This document shows, one piece after another, positions 44,184 through 52,780 of a DNA stretch of 64,000 nucleotides; the stretch's first letter is position 1, and every line of letters starts with the position of its first letter. This DNA is from Kordiimonadaceae bacterium UBA4441 (GTDB lineage Bacteria; Pseudomonadota; Alphaproteobacteria; Sphingomonadales; Emcibacteraceae), in assembly GCA_002390425.1 (NCBI GenBank), contig DGPL01000050.1, positions 1 through 64,000 of the forward strand. Direction: 5' to 3'. The translations under genes were made by a program, and so were the position numbers. The notes under the pieces were generated by a model. That model was not told where the DNA came from. It saw only the letters and a list, made by a program, of their open reading frames with translations, and did no database searches.

Positions 44184-44220
44184 TTGAAGTTAGAGCGTCA
44201 TATCCCTATTTTGCAGGGAT
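44184..44220 (+). promoter_or_regulatory. smpB promoter with an inverted repeat over the -10
   Basis: TTGAAG (44184-44189) and TATTTT (44207-44212) are 17 bases apart. A perfect inverted repeat ATCCCT-ATTTTGC-AGGGAT (44202-44220) encloses the -10 element, so a dimeric repressor could bind here, or the hairpin may be accidental. Confidence 0.45.
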
Positions 44221-44238
44221 TAATGATTAGGAAGCCTA

Positions 44239-44718
44239 ATGAGTAGTGATAATAAGAATAGTGCCTATAAGGTGATAGCGCAAAATAGAAAAGCGCGCTT
44301 TAGCTATCATATAGAAGAAGATTTTGAAGCGGGTATTGTACTGACCGGCTCAGAAGTAAAATCACTACGCCTGGGTGAAGCGAATATTGCTGATAGTTAC
44401 GCAGAAGTGAAAGACGGGGAAGCTTTTTTGATTAATGCTCATATAAAAGAGTATGAGCAAGCGAACCGCTTTAATCACGCAGCTAAGCGTCCACGAAAAT
44501 TATTATTACACCGTAAGCAAATCAATAAATTAATGGCGGCAATGCAACGTAAAGGTATGACGATAGTACCACTAAAAATCTATTTTAATGATCAGAACCG
44601 TGCGAAATTAATGATTGGTTTAGGCAAAGGTAAAAAGCTCCATGATAAACGAGCAACCGTTAAAGATCGGGACTGGAACCGTGAACAGGGTCGCATCTTA
44701 AAAAATGATCATCAGTAA
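44239..44718 (+). CDS. smpB: SsrA-binding protein SmpB
   Basis: Binds tmRNA and places it in stalled ribosomes for trans-translation. The 159-residue beta-barrel protein has [20 protein letters not shown], the segment [36 protein letters not shown], and the C-terminal tail with [16 protein letters not shown], which folds into the decoding site. The ssrA gene is not in this window. It stands alone between two terminators. Confidence 0.96.
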   Translation: MSSDNKNSAYKVIAQNRKARFSYHIEEDFEAGIVLTGSEVKSLRLGEANIADSYAEVKDGEAFLINAHIKEYEQANRFNHAAKRPRKLLLHRKQINKLMAAMQRKGMTIVPLKIYFNDQNRAKLMIGLGKGKKLHDKRATVKDRDWNREQGRILKNDHQ

Positions 44719-44749
44719 TAAAAAAATACCCGCCAATTTGGCGGGTATT
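44719..44749 (-). terminator. terminator shared by smpB and the convergent secreted protein gene
   Basis: A hairpin with arms ATACCCGCC and GGCGGGTAT and a 5-base AATTT loop. On the minus strand it is followed by seven T residues, so it ends the gene at 44777. Its use for smpB on the plus strand would lack a T tract. Confidence 0.7.
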
Positions 44750-44776
44750 CAGTAAATTACGGGTTCTATTTTCGTT

Positions 44777-45499
44777 TTAGAAGCTCGGTACCGCGACCGG
44801 ATCACCAAATTTCCAACTTCCATCGGGTTGCAAGCAAGCTTGACCGTATGCGGGAACTGCTTCGCCGCCAATTTCAATCGTTGTCGTATATTCCCGAGAT
44901 TGCAAGCAATTGTTATTTACAGCCTGCTGCTGTGTAGGTTGATATTGATTTTGCGATTGTAAGTATGGGTTCTGTTGTTGATAAACAGGCACTTGCTGTA
45001 CAACCGTTTGAACAGGACGCTCCACATAAACTACATTGGTTCTAGGTGCAAAACGATATCCAGGATATCCATAACCATAACCGTATCCTGGATGACCATA
45101 ATTATAGTTCACGCCGACGTGTGTGTTTCTGCTATTAAAAGTAGATGAAATAATTGCACCTGTGAAAAGGCCGCCTACAAAAGCTCCGCCGTTGTTGCGA
45201 CGACCGTGTCTAAACCCACGATTATAGGCACGATTATTAACGCGTGCGTTACGTCTGAATGCTTTGCGATTGCGGTTATTATAGCCAATTTGACGCCCAC
45301 CCATACCGCGATTTAAGCTTAATCTACCACGATTTCCACCGTTATTAACGATAACATTATTGTTATTATTAATGATTGTACGATTTTTGTTTTTACCGCG
45401 CTGTTGAGATGATGCTGTCATAGGTAATACTATTAAACTAGCAACAAAAAGACCTGAAATTACTACGGTTTTGTTTAGGAATTTGTTTATTTTACTCAT
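44777..45499 (-). CDS. Asn/Gly/Tyr-rich low-complexity secreted protein
   Basis: A 240-residue protein of unknown function. A signal peptide (ISGLFVASLIVLPMTASSQQ) precedes an Asn/Arg/Gly-rich segment (RTIINNNNNVIVNN, NRGRLSLNRGMGGRQIG), a hydrophobic Gly patch (GGAFVGGLFTGAIISS), a Gly-Tyr-Pro run (HPGYGYGYGYPGYRF) and a Gln-rich stretch. A conserved-looking C-terminal domain has two Cys (NNCLQSREYTTTIEIGG, YGQACLQPDGSW). That tail, with its aromatic residues, resembles surface-antigen or glycine-zipper lipoprotein tails. A hairpin covers its ribosome site. Confidence 0.7.
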   Translation of the reverse strand: MSKINKFLNKTVVISGLFVASLIVLPMTASSQQRGKNKNRTIINNNNNVIVNNGGNRGRLSLNRGMGGRQIGYNNRNRKAFRRNARVNNRAYNRGFRHGRRNNGGAFVGGLFTGAIISSTFNSRNTHVGVNYNYGHPGYGYGYGYPGYRFAPRTNVVYVERPVQTVVQQVPVYQQQNPYLQSQNQYQPTQQQAVNNNCLQSREYTTTIEIGGEAVPAYGQACLQPDGSWKFGDPVAVPSF

Positions 45500-45530
45500 G
45501 TTCTATTCCTTCAAATTTAATTAATAGAAC
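45500..45530 (-). promoter_or_regulatory. hairpin abutting the start codon, with the Shine-Dalgarno in its loop
   Basis: On the minus strand, arms GTTCTATT and AATAGAAC enclose a 15-base loop holding GAAGG. The right arm ends immediately before the ATG at 45499. Upstream, TTGAGT (45568-45573) and TATTAT (45546-45551), 16 bases apart, form a plausible promoter. Confidence 0.45.
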
Positions 45531-45620
45531 CCGTCCACCTAAATAATAATATACTTTATTAACCTGAACTCAAACTGAATAATGCTGTAATCATTCAGAA
45601 AGCTTGCTTTATGACTGAGG

Positions 45621-46295
45621 TTAGCCCAAAAATTCTTGAATGTTTTTAAACACATCTTCGAACATTTCTGTCGTTAACCGTCCCGTATTGGTATTATATC
45701 GAGAACAATGATAACTATCGATTAGTTTTAAACCATTTGATAAAGCATGTGTCTGGTTGTGAGCAAATTTAAAGGCGGATTTTTTTTCGCCGTATGTTGA
45801 AAGCACGGCATTATGGGCAACGCCACCCAAGGCAAGAATAATTTTTATGCTTGGCGTTTTTTCTATTTGTTCAATTAAAAAGGGGCGGCAATTTGTCTCT
45901 TCTTCACCGATGGTTTTATTTTGCGGTGGAACGCACCGCACTGCATTAGTAATCATAGCTTTATGCATAGAAAGACCATCATCTATGCGTGAACCATATT
46001 CACCTTTTGCAAAACCAAATTTAAGTAATGTTGGGTATAATAGATCACCGGCATAATCACCCGTAAAAGGTCTGCCCGTTCTATTAGCACCTTTTAATCC
46101 GGGGGCTAATCCAACGATCAAGAGTTCAGCATCTTTTGTGCCAAATGCAGGCACAGGACCATTAAAATACTCTGGAAATTTTTCAATATTACTATTTCTA
46201 AATTTAACTAGTCTAGGACACATTTTACAATTTAAAGGGGCATTTCCCGGTAGGGATTTTTGATGTCTTTCAATGATGTCAATATTTTCCCGCAT
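45621..46295 (-). CDS. family 5 uracil-DNA glycosylase (UDGb)
   Basis: Iron-sulphur uracil-DNA glycosylase of 224 residues, which removes uracil and other deaminated bases. Motif A is GLAPGLKGANRTGRPFTGDY and motif B HCSRYNTNTGRLTTEMF, the order and spacing of UDGb rather than UDGa. Four cysteines fit the cluster: C23, C26, C121 and C136. The usual HVSQQNT-type segment reads HCSRYNT, a small change beside the catalytic region. It overlaps the NYN gene by one base, so both are co-transcribed. Confidence 0.9.
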   Translation of the reverse strand: MRENIDIIERHQKSLPGNAPLNCKMCPRLVKFRNSNIEKFPEYFNGPVPAFGTKDAELLIVGLAPGLKGANRTGRPFTGDYAGDLLYPTLLKFGFAKGEYGSRIDDGLSMHKAMITNAVRCVPPQNKTIGEEETNCRPFLIEQIEKTPSIKIILALGGVAHNAVLSTYGEKKSAFKFAHNQTHALSNGLKLIDSYHCSRYNTNTGRLTTEMFEDVFKNIQEFLG

Positions 46296-46849
46296 TATGG
46301 ATGACCAATTTCATCAGATGATGCCTGGCGACCAAAGGCCTCTTCCATATTTGCAATTTCAATAAAACTATCAGCTTGTCTTCTTAATTCATCAGCTATC
46401 ATTGAAGGGTTGGTTTTTGTGCTACTGACAACGGAAACACGCACGCCTCGTCTTTGTACCGCTTCTACCAATCTTCTAAAATCTCCATCGCCTGAAAATA
46501 AAACCATATGGTCAACATGTTCAGCCATGCCCATCATATCAATGGCCAGCTCCATATCCATATTACCTTTAATGCGTTTATCACCGTGTGCGTCTGTAAA
46601 TTCTTTGGTTGGTTTCGTGATCATGGTGTAACCGTTATAGTCTAACCAATCAACTAGCGGACGAAGGGGAGAATAATCGGCATCTTCGATGAGTGCCGTA
46701 TAATAATTGGCGCGCACTAATCGACTTTTGTCGGCAAAATAACGACGTAATCTGCTATAATCGATATCAAAGTTAAGTGATTTTGCAGTCGCAAAAAGGT
46801 TCGAGCCATCAATAAAGATCGCCAATTTTTCATCGGGATAAAATAACAT
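46295..46849 (-). CDS. NYN/LabA-like DUF88 protein
   Basis: A 184-residue PIN-like (NYN) domain protein with the acidic residues of the putative nuclease site: LAIFIDGSNLFATA (Asp), MDMELAIDMMGMAE (two Asp), MVLFSGDGDFRRLVEAVQRR (Asp-x-Asp) and VSVVSS. NYN proteins are predicted RNases, though substrates are rarely known. It precedes the uracil-DNA glycosylase gene in a two-gene operon and is divergent from folK. Confidence 0.88.
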   Translation of the reverse strand: MLFYPDEKLAIFIDGSNLFATAKSLNFDIDYSRLRRYFADKSRLVRANYYTALIEDADYSPLRPLVDWLDYNGYTMITKPTKEFTDAHGDKRIKGNMDMELAIDMMGMAEHVDHMVLFSGDGDFRRLVEAVQRRGVRVSVVSSTKTNPSMIADELRRQADSFIEIANMEEAFGRQASSDEIGHP

Positions 46850-47010
46850 AATAAATTCCTAAAATATAAATAAAATATTCCAAATTGTAACACGAAAGGG
46901 GTTATTTTTAAAGAAATTCTGAAACCATAAGTTGGGGGTATTCGTTTTTTCTGGTTTCTCAAGTCCTCATCATATAGTTTCATGACGATTTATTAGAGTA
47001 GATTGATAAA

Positions 47011-47547
47011 ATGATAGTTATAGGATTAGGCAGCAACCTTACGACAGAGAAATATTTAACGTCGAAAGAGATTTTAGAAGCTGCGATTTCATTGCTACGT
47101 GAGAAAGGTTTGGATGTTAGAAAAGTTTCAAATTTTTATGAAACTGAACCTGTTCCAAAATCTGACCAGCCATGGTTTGTAAATGCAGCCATTCGAGTTG
47201 AAACATCTTTTGCTGCCGATAATCTATTAAACATTTTACATGATGTTGAAAATGAGTTGGGAAGAGTTAGAAAAGAAAGATGGGAAGCGCGCATTATTGA
47301 TCTTGATTTATTATGTTATAATGATCTTATCGTTCCAAATGAAAAAATATGGTTGAAAAAAGTAAAAGAAGAAGTGCCAAAAGGTGTAATTATCCCACAT
47401 ATCAGATTACATGAAAGAGACTTTGTTCTGATTCCCATGAGTGATGTCGCAGCCGATTGGCAACACCCAATTTTCAAGAAAAATACTCAAAAATTGCTTG
47501 ATGACCTAGTTTCAGTCGGAACAGTGCGGCTTTTATCTGAAAAATAG
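47011..47547 (+). CDS. folK: 6-hydroxymethyl-7,8-dihydropterin pyrophosphokinase
   Basis: Pyrophosphorylates hydroxymethyldihydropterin in folate synthesis. The 178-residue protein has IGLGSNL near the N-terminus, VSNFYETEPVPKSDQPWFVN, and the metal-site segment WEARIIDLDLLCYNDL, then IIPHIRLHERDFVLIPMSDV. The folB and folP partners are not adjacent. rpoZ follows after its own promoter. Confidence 0.94.
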   Translation: MIVIGLGSNLTTEKYLTSKEILEAAISLLREKGLDVRKVSNFYETEPVPKSDQPWFVNAAIRVETSFAADNLLNILHDVENELGRVRKERWEARIIDLDLLCYNDLIVPNEKIWLKKVKEEVPKGVIIPHIRLHERDFVLIPMSDVAADWQHPIFKKNTQKLLDDLVSVGTVRLLSEK

Positions 47548-47569
47548 GTTAAATTATCAATATAGCGAC

Positions 47570-47598
47570 TTTACAGAATGGCTTAGGAATTGTATAAG
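47570..47598 (+). promoter_or_regulatory. sigma70-type promoter of rpoZ
   Basis: TTTACA at 47570-47575 and TATAAG at 47593-47598 are separated by exactly 17 bases, 55 bases before the rpoZ start. Confidence 0.55.
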
Positions 47599-47652
47599 CC
47601 CATCTTTGTATGCCAATAAGGCAAAATTAATATTATATGGAGAATGTGCAAT

Positions 47653-48069
47653 ATGGCACGCGTTACCGTAGAAGATTGTGAAGATAAAGTCACAAACCGT
47701 TTTGATCTTGTGTTGCTAGCTGCACGTCGTGCACGTCAGATTTCTGCAGGGGCACCAATCACTGTTGAACGTGATAACGATAAGAACCCTGTTGTGGCAC
47801 TTCGTGAAATTGCCGATGAAACTATTGTTGCTGATGATCTTCAAGAAGCTGTACTTTATGGACTTCAAAAGCATGTTGAAGTTGATGAGCCTGAAGAAGA
47901 TGATATCTCACTTCTTTTAGCTGAACAGAAGCTCTCTGAAAATAACCAGGATATGACTGCTGATAACCTTGCTAAGGTTGCCACGGAAGTTAAAAATGAC
48001 ATCGCAACTGCGGAAGCTGATGCAGCAGCAGAGTTTGAGGCGGCATTAAAAGGTGATAGCGAAGCATAA
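47653..48069 (+). CDS. rpoZ: RNA polymerase omega subunit
   Basis: Small subunit that helps assemble RNA polymerase and forms part of a ppGpp site. The first 65 residues are the conserved region ([52 protein letters not shown]). The remaining half is an acidic Asp/Glu/Ala tail, a longer extension than in E. coli. I start at ATG 47653, which yields the canonical MARVTVEDC with GGAG 10 bases upstream. An ATG at 47644 would be too near the ribosome site. A terminator follows and then rsh. Confidence 0.95.
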   Translation: MARVTVEDCEDKVTNRFDLVLLAARRARQISAGAPITVERDNDKNPVVALREIADETIVADDLQEAVLYGLQKHVEVDEPEEDDISLLLAEQKLSENNQDMTADNLAKVATEVKNDIATAEADAAAEFEAALKGDSEA

Positions 48070-48094
48070 GTTTCAACGCCAATAAAAATTTTTC

Positions 48095-48137
48095 AAAAAA
48101 AAGACTTGTTTGAGGTGTTCTCAGCAAGTCTTTTTTT
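48095..48137 (+). terminator. rho-independent terminator after rpoZ
   Basis: Arms AAAAAAGACTTG and CAAGTCTTTTTT flank a 16-base loop that can itself pair (TGAG with CTCA), and the right arm runs into a seven-T tract. Confidence 0.8.
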
Positions 48138-48179
48138 GTACAGTATGCATAAATAGAAAAATAAGATGGAATTGATTTC

Positions 48180-50330
48180 ATGATACGTCAATTTGAATTG
48201 ATTGATATGGTTAAAGCATACGACCCAGATTTAGACGAAATGCTTCTAAATAGGGCTTATGTGTTTTCAATGAAAGCACACGGAATGCAGAAACGTGCTA
48301 GCGGTGACCCTTATTTTTCTCATCCGCTAGAAGTAGCGGGTATTTTGACAGGAATGCAACTTGATTGTGATACGATTGTCACTGCGCTTTTGCATGATAC
48401 AATAGAAGACACAGTTGCTACATATGAGCAGATAGAAGAATTATTTGGCTTAGAAATAGCCAAAATGGTCGATGGTGTTACAAAATTATCTGAACTTGAA
48501 TATACATCAGAAACTTCAAAACAAGCCGAAAATTTTAGAAAATTCTTATTGGCAATGTCTAATGACATAAGGGTTTTGCTTGTTAAGCTTGCTGACCGTC
48601 TTCATAACATGCGTACGCTTCATTATATTAAGAAACCTGAAAAGAGGGCGCGAATTTCTCGTGAAACACTTGATATTTATGCGCCACTTGCCGAACGGAT
48701 AGGAATGCAGGAATTGATGAATGAACTTGAGGATCTTGCATTTCCGCATGTTTATCCAGAAGCACACGAATCAATCATGAAACGCTTAGATTATTTATAC
48801 TCTAATACCGAAAATGTTCGTGATGAAGTGATTAGGGAATTAGAAAAAATATTTGCTGATAATTTCCTTGATGCTGAAGTGGTCGGTAGACGAAAGCAGC
48901 CCTATTCAATTTGGAAAAAAATTACATTTAGAAATGTAAGTCTTGAAAATCAGGCGGATTTATTCGCTTTTCGTGTGATTGTTGATGATGTTGCAGAATG
49001 TTATAAAGCGCTAGGGGTCATTCACAATACATGGCAAGCGGTGCCTGGGCTTCTTAAGGATTATATATCTATGCCCAAGCCAAATGGGTATCAATCAATT
49101 CATACAGTTGTCATCGGACCACAAAGAAAACGGATCGAAGTGCAAATCAGATCTACAGAGATGGATATTATTGCTGAAAAAGGGGTTGCTGCCCATTGGC
49201 GATATAAAAATGAAAGTTCAAAAAAAGATAATGTTCATTATCGCTGGTTGCAGGATTTATTAGAAATTTTAGAGCATGCGGCAGATCCTGAAGAGTTCTT
49301 AGAACATACAAAAATTGCAATGTATCAAAATCAGGTTTTTTGCTTTACACCAAAAGGAGAATTAATCAACCTTCCTGCAGGTTCAACAGTTGTTGATTTT
49401 GCTTATGCAGTTCATACAAATGTTGGTGACACATGTGTGGGCGGAAAAGTAAACGGCGAACCAGCACAACTTAACAGAATATTGGCGAATGGTGATCAAG
49501 TTGAAATTTTGAGATCTAAAGCTCAAATACCCCATCAGAATTGGGCCGACTTCGTTGTCACTGGAAAGGCAAAGGCTGCAATACGTCGGTATACAAGGCA
49601 GCAAAAGAAAAAAGAACATATCACCCAAGGTGAAGAAATTCTCAAACTTAGTTTTGAGCAAGAAGAGCGAGACTATACTAAGAAAGCCATTACAGCCGTG
49701 GCAAAAAAGTTGAATTTAAAAGGTGGATCAGCGACAGTTTTTGAAAAAGTTGGAAGTGGTGAACTTTCTGATCGCGCGGTTTTAGAAATTGTGTTTCCGA
49801 GCTTAAAGAATAAGCAGGATACTATTTCCACTTCGGCAATCGTTGTTGATAAAAGCCGTCCCCACAAAGCGGGTGACAATCAGTTGCCAATTAAAGGATT
49901 AACCTCTGGCCTGGATGTTCATATTTCTAAATGTTGCCATCCCATTCCAGGAGATAGAATAGTTGGCATTGTTGCTGAAGGTAAGGGGATAATGGTCCAC
50001 ACGATCGATTGTGAAGCTCTTGAGGTTTATACGGACACGCCAGAAGATTGGCTTGACCTATCATGGCAATATCCGGAAAACAAATCCTCAATTCATATTG
50101 CTCGAGTTAATATAACTCTTAAGCATGTATCTGGGGCATTAGCGTCTGTTCTTTTATTGATTGCAAAAGACCAAGGAAATGTAACGAACGTAAAGTTTAT
50201 TGAAAGATCGATAGATATTTTTCGGATTGAGCTTGATCTTGAGGTCAGAGATGCTAAACATTTAACGGATGTGATTACGGCACTTCAAGCAAGCAAATAT
50301 ATCAATTCAATTGAGCGCGCATATACATAA
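48180..50330 (+). CDS. rsh: bifunctional (p)ppGpp synthetase/hydrolase (RSH)
   Basis: Makes and degrades the stringent-response alarmone. The 716-residue protein has the full domain order: HD hydrolase (H48, H72-D73, LLHDTIEDTVATYEQIEELF, VKLADRLHNMRTLHYI), synthetase (IVDDVAECYKALGVIHNTW, ISMPKPNGYQSIHTVVIGP), TGS (FTPKGELINLPAGSTVVDFA), a zinc-finger-like helical part with VHISKCCHPIPGDRIVGIV, and a C-terminal ACT domain. Both halves keep key residues, so it is a Rel-type enzyme and probably the only long RSH. pyrE follows closely. Confidence 0.96.
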   Translation: MIRQFELIDMVKAYDPDLDEMLLNRAYVFSMKAHGMQKRASGDPYFSHPLEVAGILTGMQLDCDTIVTALLHDTIEDTVATYEQIEELFGLEIAKMVDGVTKLSELEYTSETSKQAENFRKFLLAMSNDIRVLLVKLADRLHNMRTLHYIKKPEKRARISRETLDIYAPLAERIGMQELMNELEDLAFPHVYPEAHESIMKRLDYLYSNTENVRDEVIRELEKIFADNFLDAEVVGRRKQPYSIWKKITFRNVSLENQADLFAFRVIVDDVAECYKALGVIHNTWQAVPGLLKDYISMPKPNGYQSIHTVVIGPQRKRIEVQIRSTEMDIIAEKGVAAHWRYKNESSKKDNVHYRWLQDLLEILEHAADPEEFLEHTKIAMYQNQVFCFTPKGELINLPAGSTVVDFAYAVHTNVGDTCVGGKVNGEPAQLNRILANGDQVEILRSKAQIPHQNWADFVVTGKAKAAIRRYTRQQKKKEHITQGEEILKLSFEQEERDYTKKAITAVAKKLNLKGGSATVFEKVGSGELSDRAVLEIVFPSLKNKQDTISTSAIVVDKSRPHKAGDNQLPIKGLTSGLDVHISKCCHPIPGDRIVGIVAEGKGIMVHTIDCEALEVYTDTPEDWLDLSWQYPENKSSIHIARVNITLKHVSGALASVLLLIAKDQGNVTNVKFIERSIDIFRIELDLEVRDAKHLTDVITALQASKYINSIERAYT

Positions 50331-50349
50331 AGAAATACGAAAGATTATC

Positions 50350-50937
50350 ATGAATAAAGAAGAAGTTTTAAATGAATTTAGAGATGCTAATGCATTGTTA
50401 GAAGGGCACTTTTTACTCTCTTCGGGACTTCATAGTGAAATGTATTTGCAATGTGCCCGTGTTATGATGGATCCTGAGAGAGGCGCTAGGATTTGTAAAG
50501 CTTTAGCAGAAAAAATTAATGCTACTATTGATAAGAAAATTGATATTGTGGTTTCTCCTGCAATGGGTGGCGTAATTGTTGGCTATGAAATGGGGCGACA
50601 GCTAGGGGTGCCATCGATTTTTACTGAACGTGTTGATGGTGAGTTTGAACTTAGAAGAGGGTTCGAAATTCCAAAGGGTGCAAATGTTTTAATGGCTGAA
50701 GATATAGTGACCACTGGGCTTTCATCAAAAGAGTGCATTGAAACAATTAATAAATTTGGTGGCAATGTTGTTGCGGCCAGCTGTCTTATTGACCGGAGTA
50801 ATGGAAAGATAGATGTAGGAGTTCCTTTGGTCTCGCTTATTGGCCTTGAAATTGCGGCTTATGATAAAGATAACCTTCCAGATCATTTAGAAGGAACAGA
50901 TGCAGTAAAGCCTGGCAGTAGAGATCTAAAAAAATAA
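50350..50937 (+). CDS. pyrE: orotate phosphoribosyltransferase
   Basis: Makes orotidine 5'-phosphate in pyrimidine synthesis. The 195-residue protein has HFLLSSGLHSEMYLQCARVM and the PRPP loop NVLMAEDIVTTGLSSKECIE, with IVVSPAMGGVIVGYEMGRQL between them. The start ATG 50350 gives the usual short N-terminus and lies 19 bases after the rsh stop. An upstream in-frame ATG at 50311 would overlap the end of rsh and add unconserved residues. Confidence 0.95.
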   Translation: MNKEEVLNEFRDANALLEGHFLLSSGLHSEMYLQCARVMMDPERGARICKALAEKINATIDKKIDIVVSPAMGGVIVGYEMGRQLGVPSIFTERVDGEFELRRGFEIPKGANVLMAEDIVTTGLSSKECIETINKFGGNVVAASCLIDRSNGKIDVGVPLVSLIGLEIAAYDKDNLPDHLEGTDAVKPGSRDLKK

Positions 50938-50952
50938 TCAGGGGGAAAGCCC

Positions 50953-51537
50953 TTGTTTAGGCGCCGAAAAAAACAATCATTTTTAATCAAGGTAAGAGAA
51001 TTCTTATGGCCTTCAGCCGGATGGCGTCGTGCGGGGCATTATATGAAGCACCGACTTGCGCGTATTGATGGTTCGCCTTATGCGATCGCCGCTGGCTTTG
51101 CTTCGGGCGCGGCGGTTTCCTTTACGCCATTTGTAGGGTTCCATTTTATTTTTGCGGCAATAATTGCATGGATTGTGCGGGGTAATATATTAACTTCTGC
51201 AATTGGTACTGCGGTTGGAAACCCTTGGACTTTTCCTTTTATTTGGGCGGCTAGCTACAATGTAGGTATCAATTTATTAGGTGGTACGGCAACAAATGAT
51301 TTAATGGGACAATTGGATAAAATGTTTGGTAATTTTACTATTGTTGATTTAGTGAACGACCCATTAAATGCATTAGGTCCTTTTTTAGAAACTATTTTCT
51401 TTCCTATGCTATTAGGGGGTACTATTATTGGTGCTTCATTATGGTTTTTTATTTATTGGCCAATATATAAATTGGTTTCGGAATATAAAATTAAACAACT
51501 TAAAAGGCGTCAAAAGAATAGAAAGGTTATCGACTAA
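50953..51537 (+). CDS. DUF2062 inner membrane protein, TTG start
   Basis: A 194-residue membrane protein with a basic N-terminus (MFRRRKKQSFLIKVREFLWP), the segment PYAIAAGFASGAAVSFTPFV, FHFIFAAIIAWIVRGNILTS, GTAVGNPWTFPFIWAASYNV and a late hydrophobic segment, FPMLLGGTIIGASLWFFIYW. The family is unassigned. It always lies between pyrE and pdxJ in many alphaproteobacteria. The TTG at 50953 is supported by AGGGGGAAAG 6-12 bases upstream. The stop overlaps the pdxJ ATG by one base. Confidence 0.88.
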   Translation: MFRRRKKQSFLIKVREFLWPSAGWRRAGHYMKHRLARIDGSPYAIAAGFASGAAVSFTPFVGFHFIFAAIIAWIVRGNILTSAIGTAVGNPWTFPFIWAASYNVGINLLGGTATNDLMGQLDKMFGNFTIVDLVNDPLNALGPFLETIFFPMLLGGTIIGASLWFFIYWPIYKLVSEYKIKQLKRRQKNRKVID

Positions 51538-52271
51538 TGGCTGAAGATCGAATTCGTCTTGGTGTCAATATTGATCATGTTGCAACAGTTAGAAACGCGA
51601 GAGGTGGATTTCATCCAGATCCATTAAGGGCAGCCTTGCTTGCAGAAGAAGCTGGTGCAGATGGGATTACGGCCCATCTTCGTGAAGATAGGCGTCATAT
51701 TGTTGATGAAGACATTGAAAGATTAATGGCAAATATTTCTATTCCGCTCAATTTTGAAATGGCAGCTACAGAAGAGATGCTTAAAATCGCTTCTAGATTA
51801 AAACCAGCATCCGCTTGTATCGTTCCCGAAAAGAGAGAAGAGTTGACCACTGAGGGTGGTCTTGATGTTATTAGTGGCTACGATAATTTGAAAGTTTACA
51901 TAGGAAAATTAAAGCAAGCAGGAGTAAGTGTTTCGCTATTCATTGATCCAGATTTAGATCAAATTAAAGCTTCTAAAGAATTGGGTGCTGATAAAGTTGA
52001 ATTGCATACAGGATCTTATGTTGATGCTGAAGGTAAAAATCAGGAAGATGAACTCGAAAGGTTAAGAGCAGGCGCAAAATATTGTGGTGAAATCAACTTA
52101 GAAGTCCACGCAGGGCATGGGCTTAACTATGACACCGTTGAAGCGGTCGCAAAAATTCCTGAATTTACAGAGTTTAATATTGGCCATTTCCTTATGGGGG
52201 AAGCAATATTTGTTGGTCTAGAAGAAACTATCTTAAAAATGCGCGAGTTAATGGATAAGGCTAGAGGTTAA
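51537..52271 (+). CDS. pdxJ: pyridoxine 5'-phosphate synthase
   Basis: Closes the pyridoxine ring from deoxyxylulose phosphate and aminoacetone phosphate in vitamin B6 synthesis. The 244-residue TIM barrel has RLGVNIDHVATVRNARGG, DGITAHLREDRRHIVDEDIE, INLEVHAGHGLNYDTVEAVA and FNIGHFLMGEAIFVGLEE. It is coupled to the DUF2062 gene and followed by acpS in the standard order. Confidence 0.96.
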   Translation: MAEDRIRLGVNIDHVATVRNARGGFHPDPLRAALLAEEAGADGITAHLREDRRHIVDEDIERLMANISIPLNFEMAATEEMLKIASRLKPASACIVPEKREELTTEGGLDVISGYDNLKVYIGKLKQAGVSVSLFIDPDLDQIKASKELGADKVELHTGSYVDAEGKNQEDELERLRAGAKYCGEINLEVHAGHGLNYDTVEAVAKIPEFTEFNIGHFLMGEAIFVGLEETILKMRELMDKARG

Positions 52272-52310
52272 ACCATAGATGTCATTTTTATGCCATAAAG
52301 GAAATGTTTT

Positions 52311-52712
52311 ATGAAAATTATTGGCCTTGGTAATGACTTAACGGATATTAGGCGTATAGAAAAATCTATTGACCGATTTGACGGACGGTTTATGAAGCGT
52401 ATCTTTACGGACGGCGAGATTGCATATGCAAAATCTAAAGGTAATAAGGCTTCAAATTTTGCTAAAAGATTTGCAGCTAAGGAAGCATGTTCTAAAGCGT
52501 TAGGCACAGGATTTGCGCAAGGTGTGTTTTGGAAAGATATGGAAGTAATAAATGACGAATTAGGCAAGCCTTCGTTGAAATTATCTGGTGGAGCATTAAA
52601 TAAATTAAAGTCATTAACACCCGACGGCATGGAAGCGCAAATCGATTTAAGTTTGACGGATGAATACCCCTTAGCGCAGGCGATAGTTATACTCACTGCA
52701 GTTAAATGTTGA
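52311..52712 (+). CDS. acpS: holo-[acyl-carrier-protein] synthase
   Basis: Transfers phosphopantetheine from CoA to acyl carrier proteins. The 133-residue protein has IIGLGNDLTDIRRIEKSID with the magnesium-binding Asp, then FAKRFAAKEACSKALGTGFA with the Glu and Lys of the active site, and the late LSLTDEYPLAQAIVIL. AAAGGAAA precedes the start. It would also serve the sphingolipid carrier protein at 37509. Confidence 0.95.
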   Translation: MKIIGLGNDLTDIRRIEKSIDRFDGRFMKRIFTDGEIAYAKSKGNKASNFAKRFAAKEACSKALGTGFAQGVFWKDMEVINDELGKPSLKLSGGALNKLKSLTPDGMEAQIDLSLTDEYPLAQAIVILTAVKC

Positions 52713-52736
52713 TAAGTTCTTCAAAACCCTTAGTGT

Positions 52737-52765
52737 TTGGCTAAGAAATAGATATATTATAAAAT
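52737..52765 (+). promoter_or_regulatory. possible lepB promoter
   Basis: TTGGCT (52737-52742) and TAAAAT (52760-52765) are 17 bases apart, in the 68-base gap between acpS and lepB. The match is fair only, since AT-rich DNA gives many such boxes. Confidence 0.35.
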
Positions 52766-52780
52766 AAGTGAATTTAGTTT

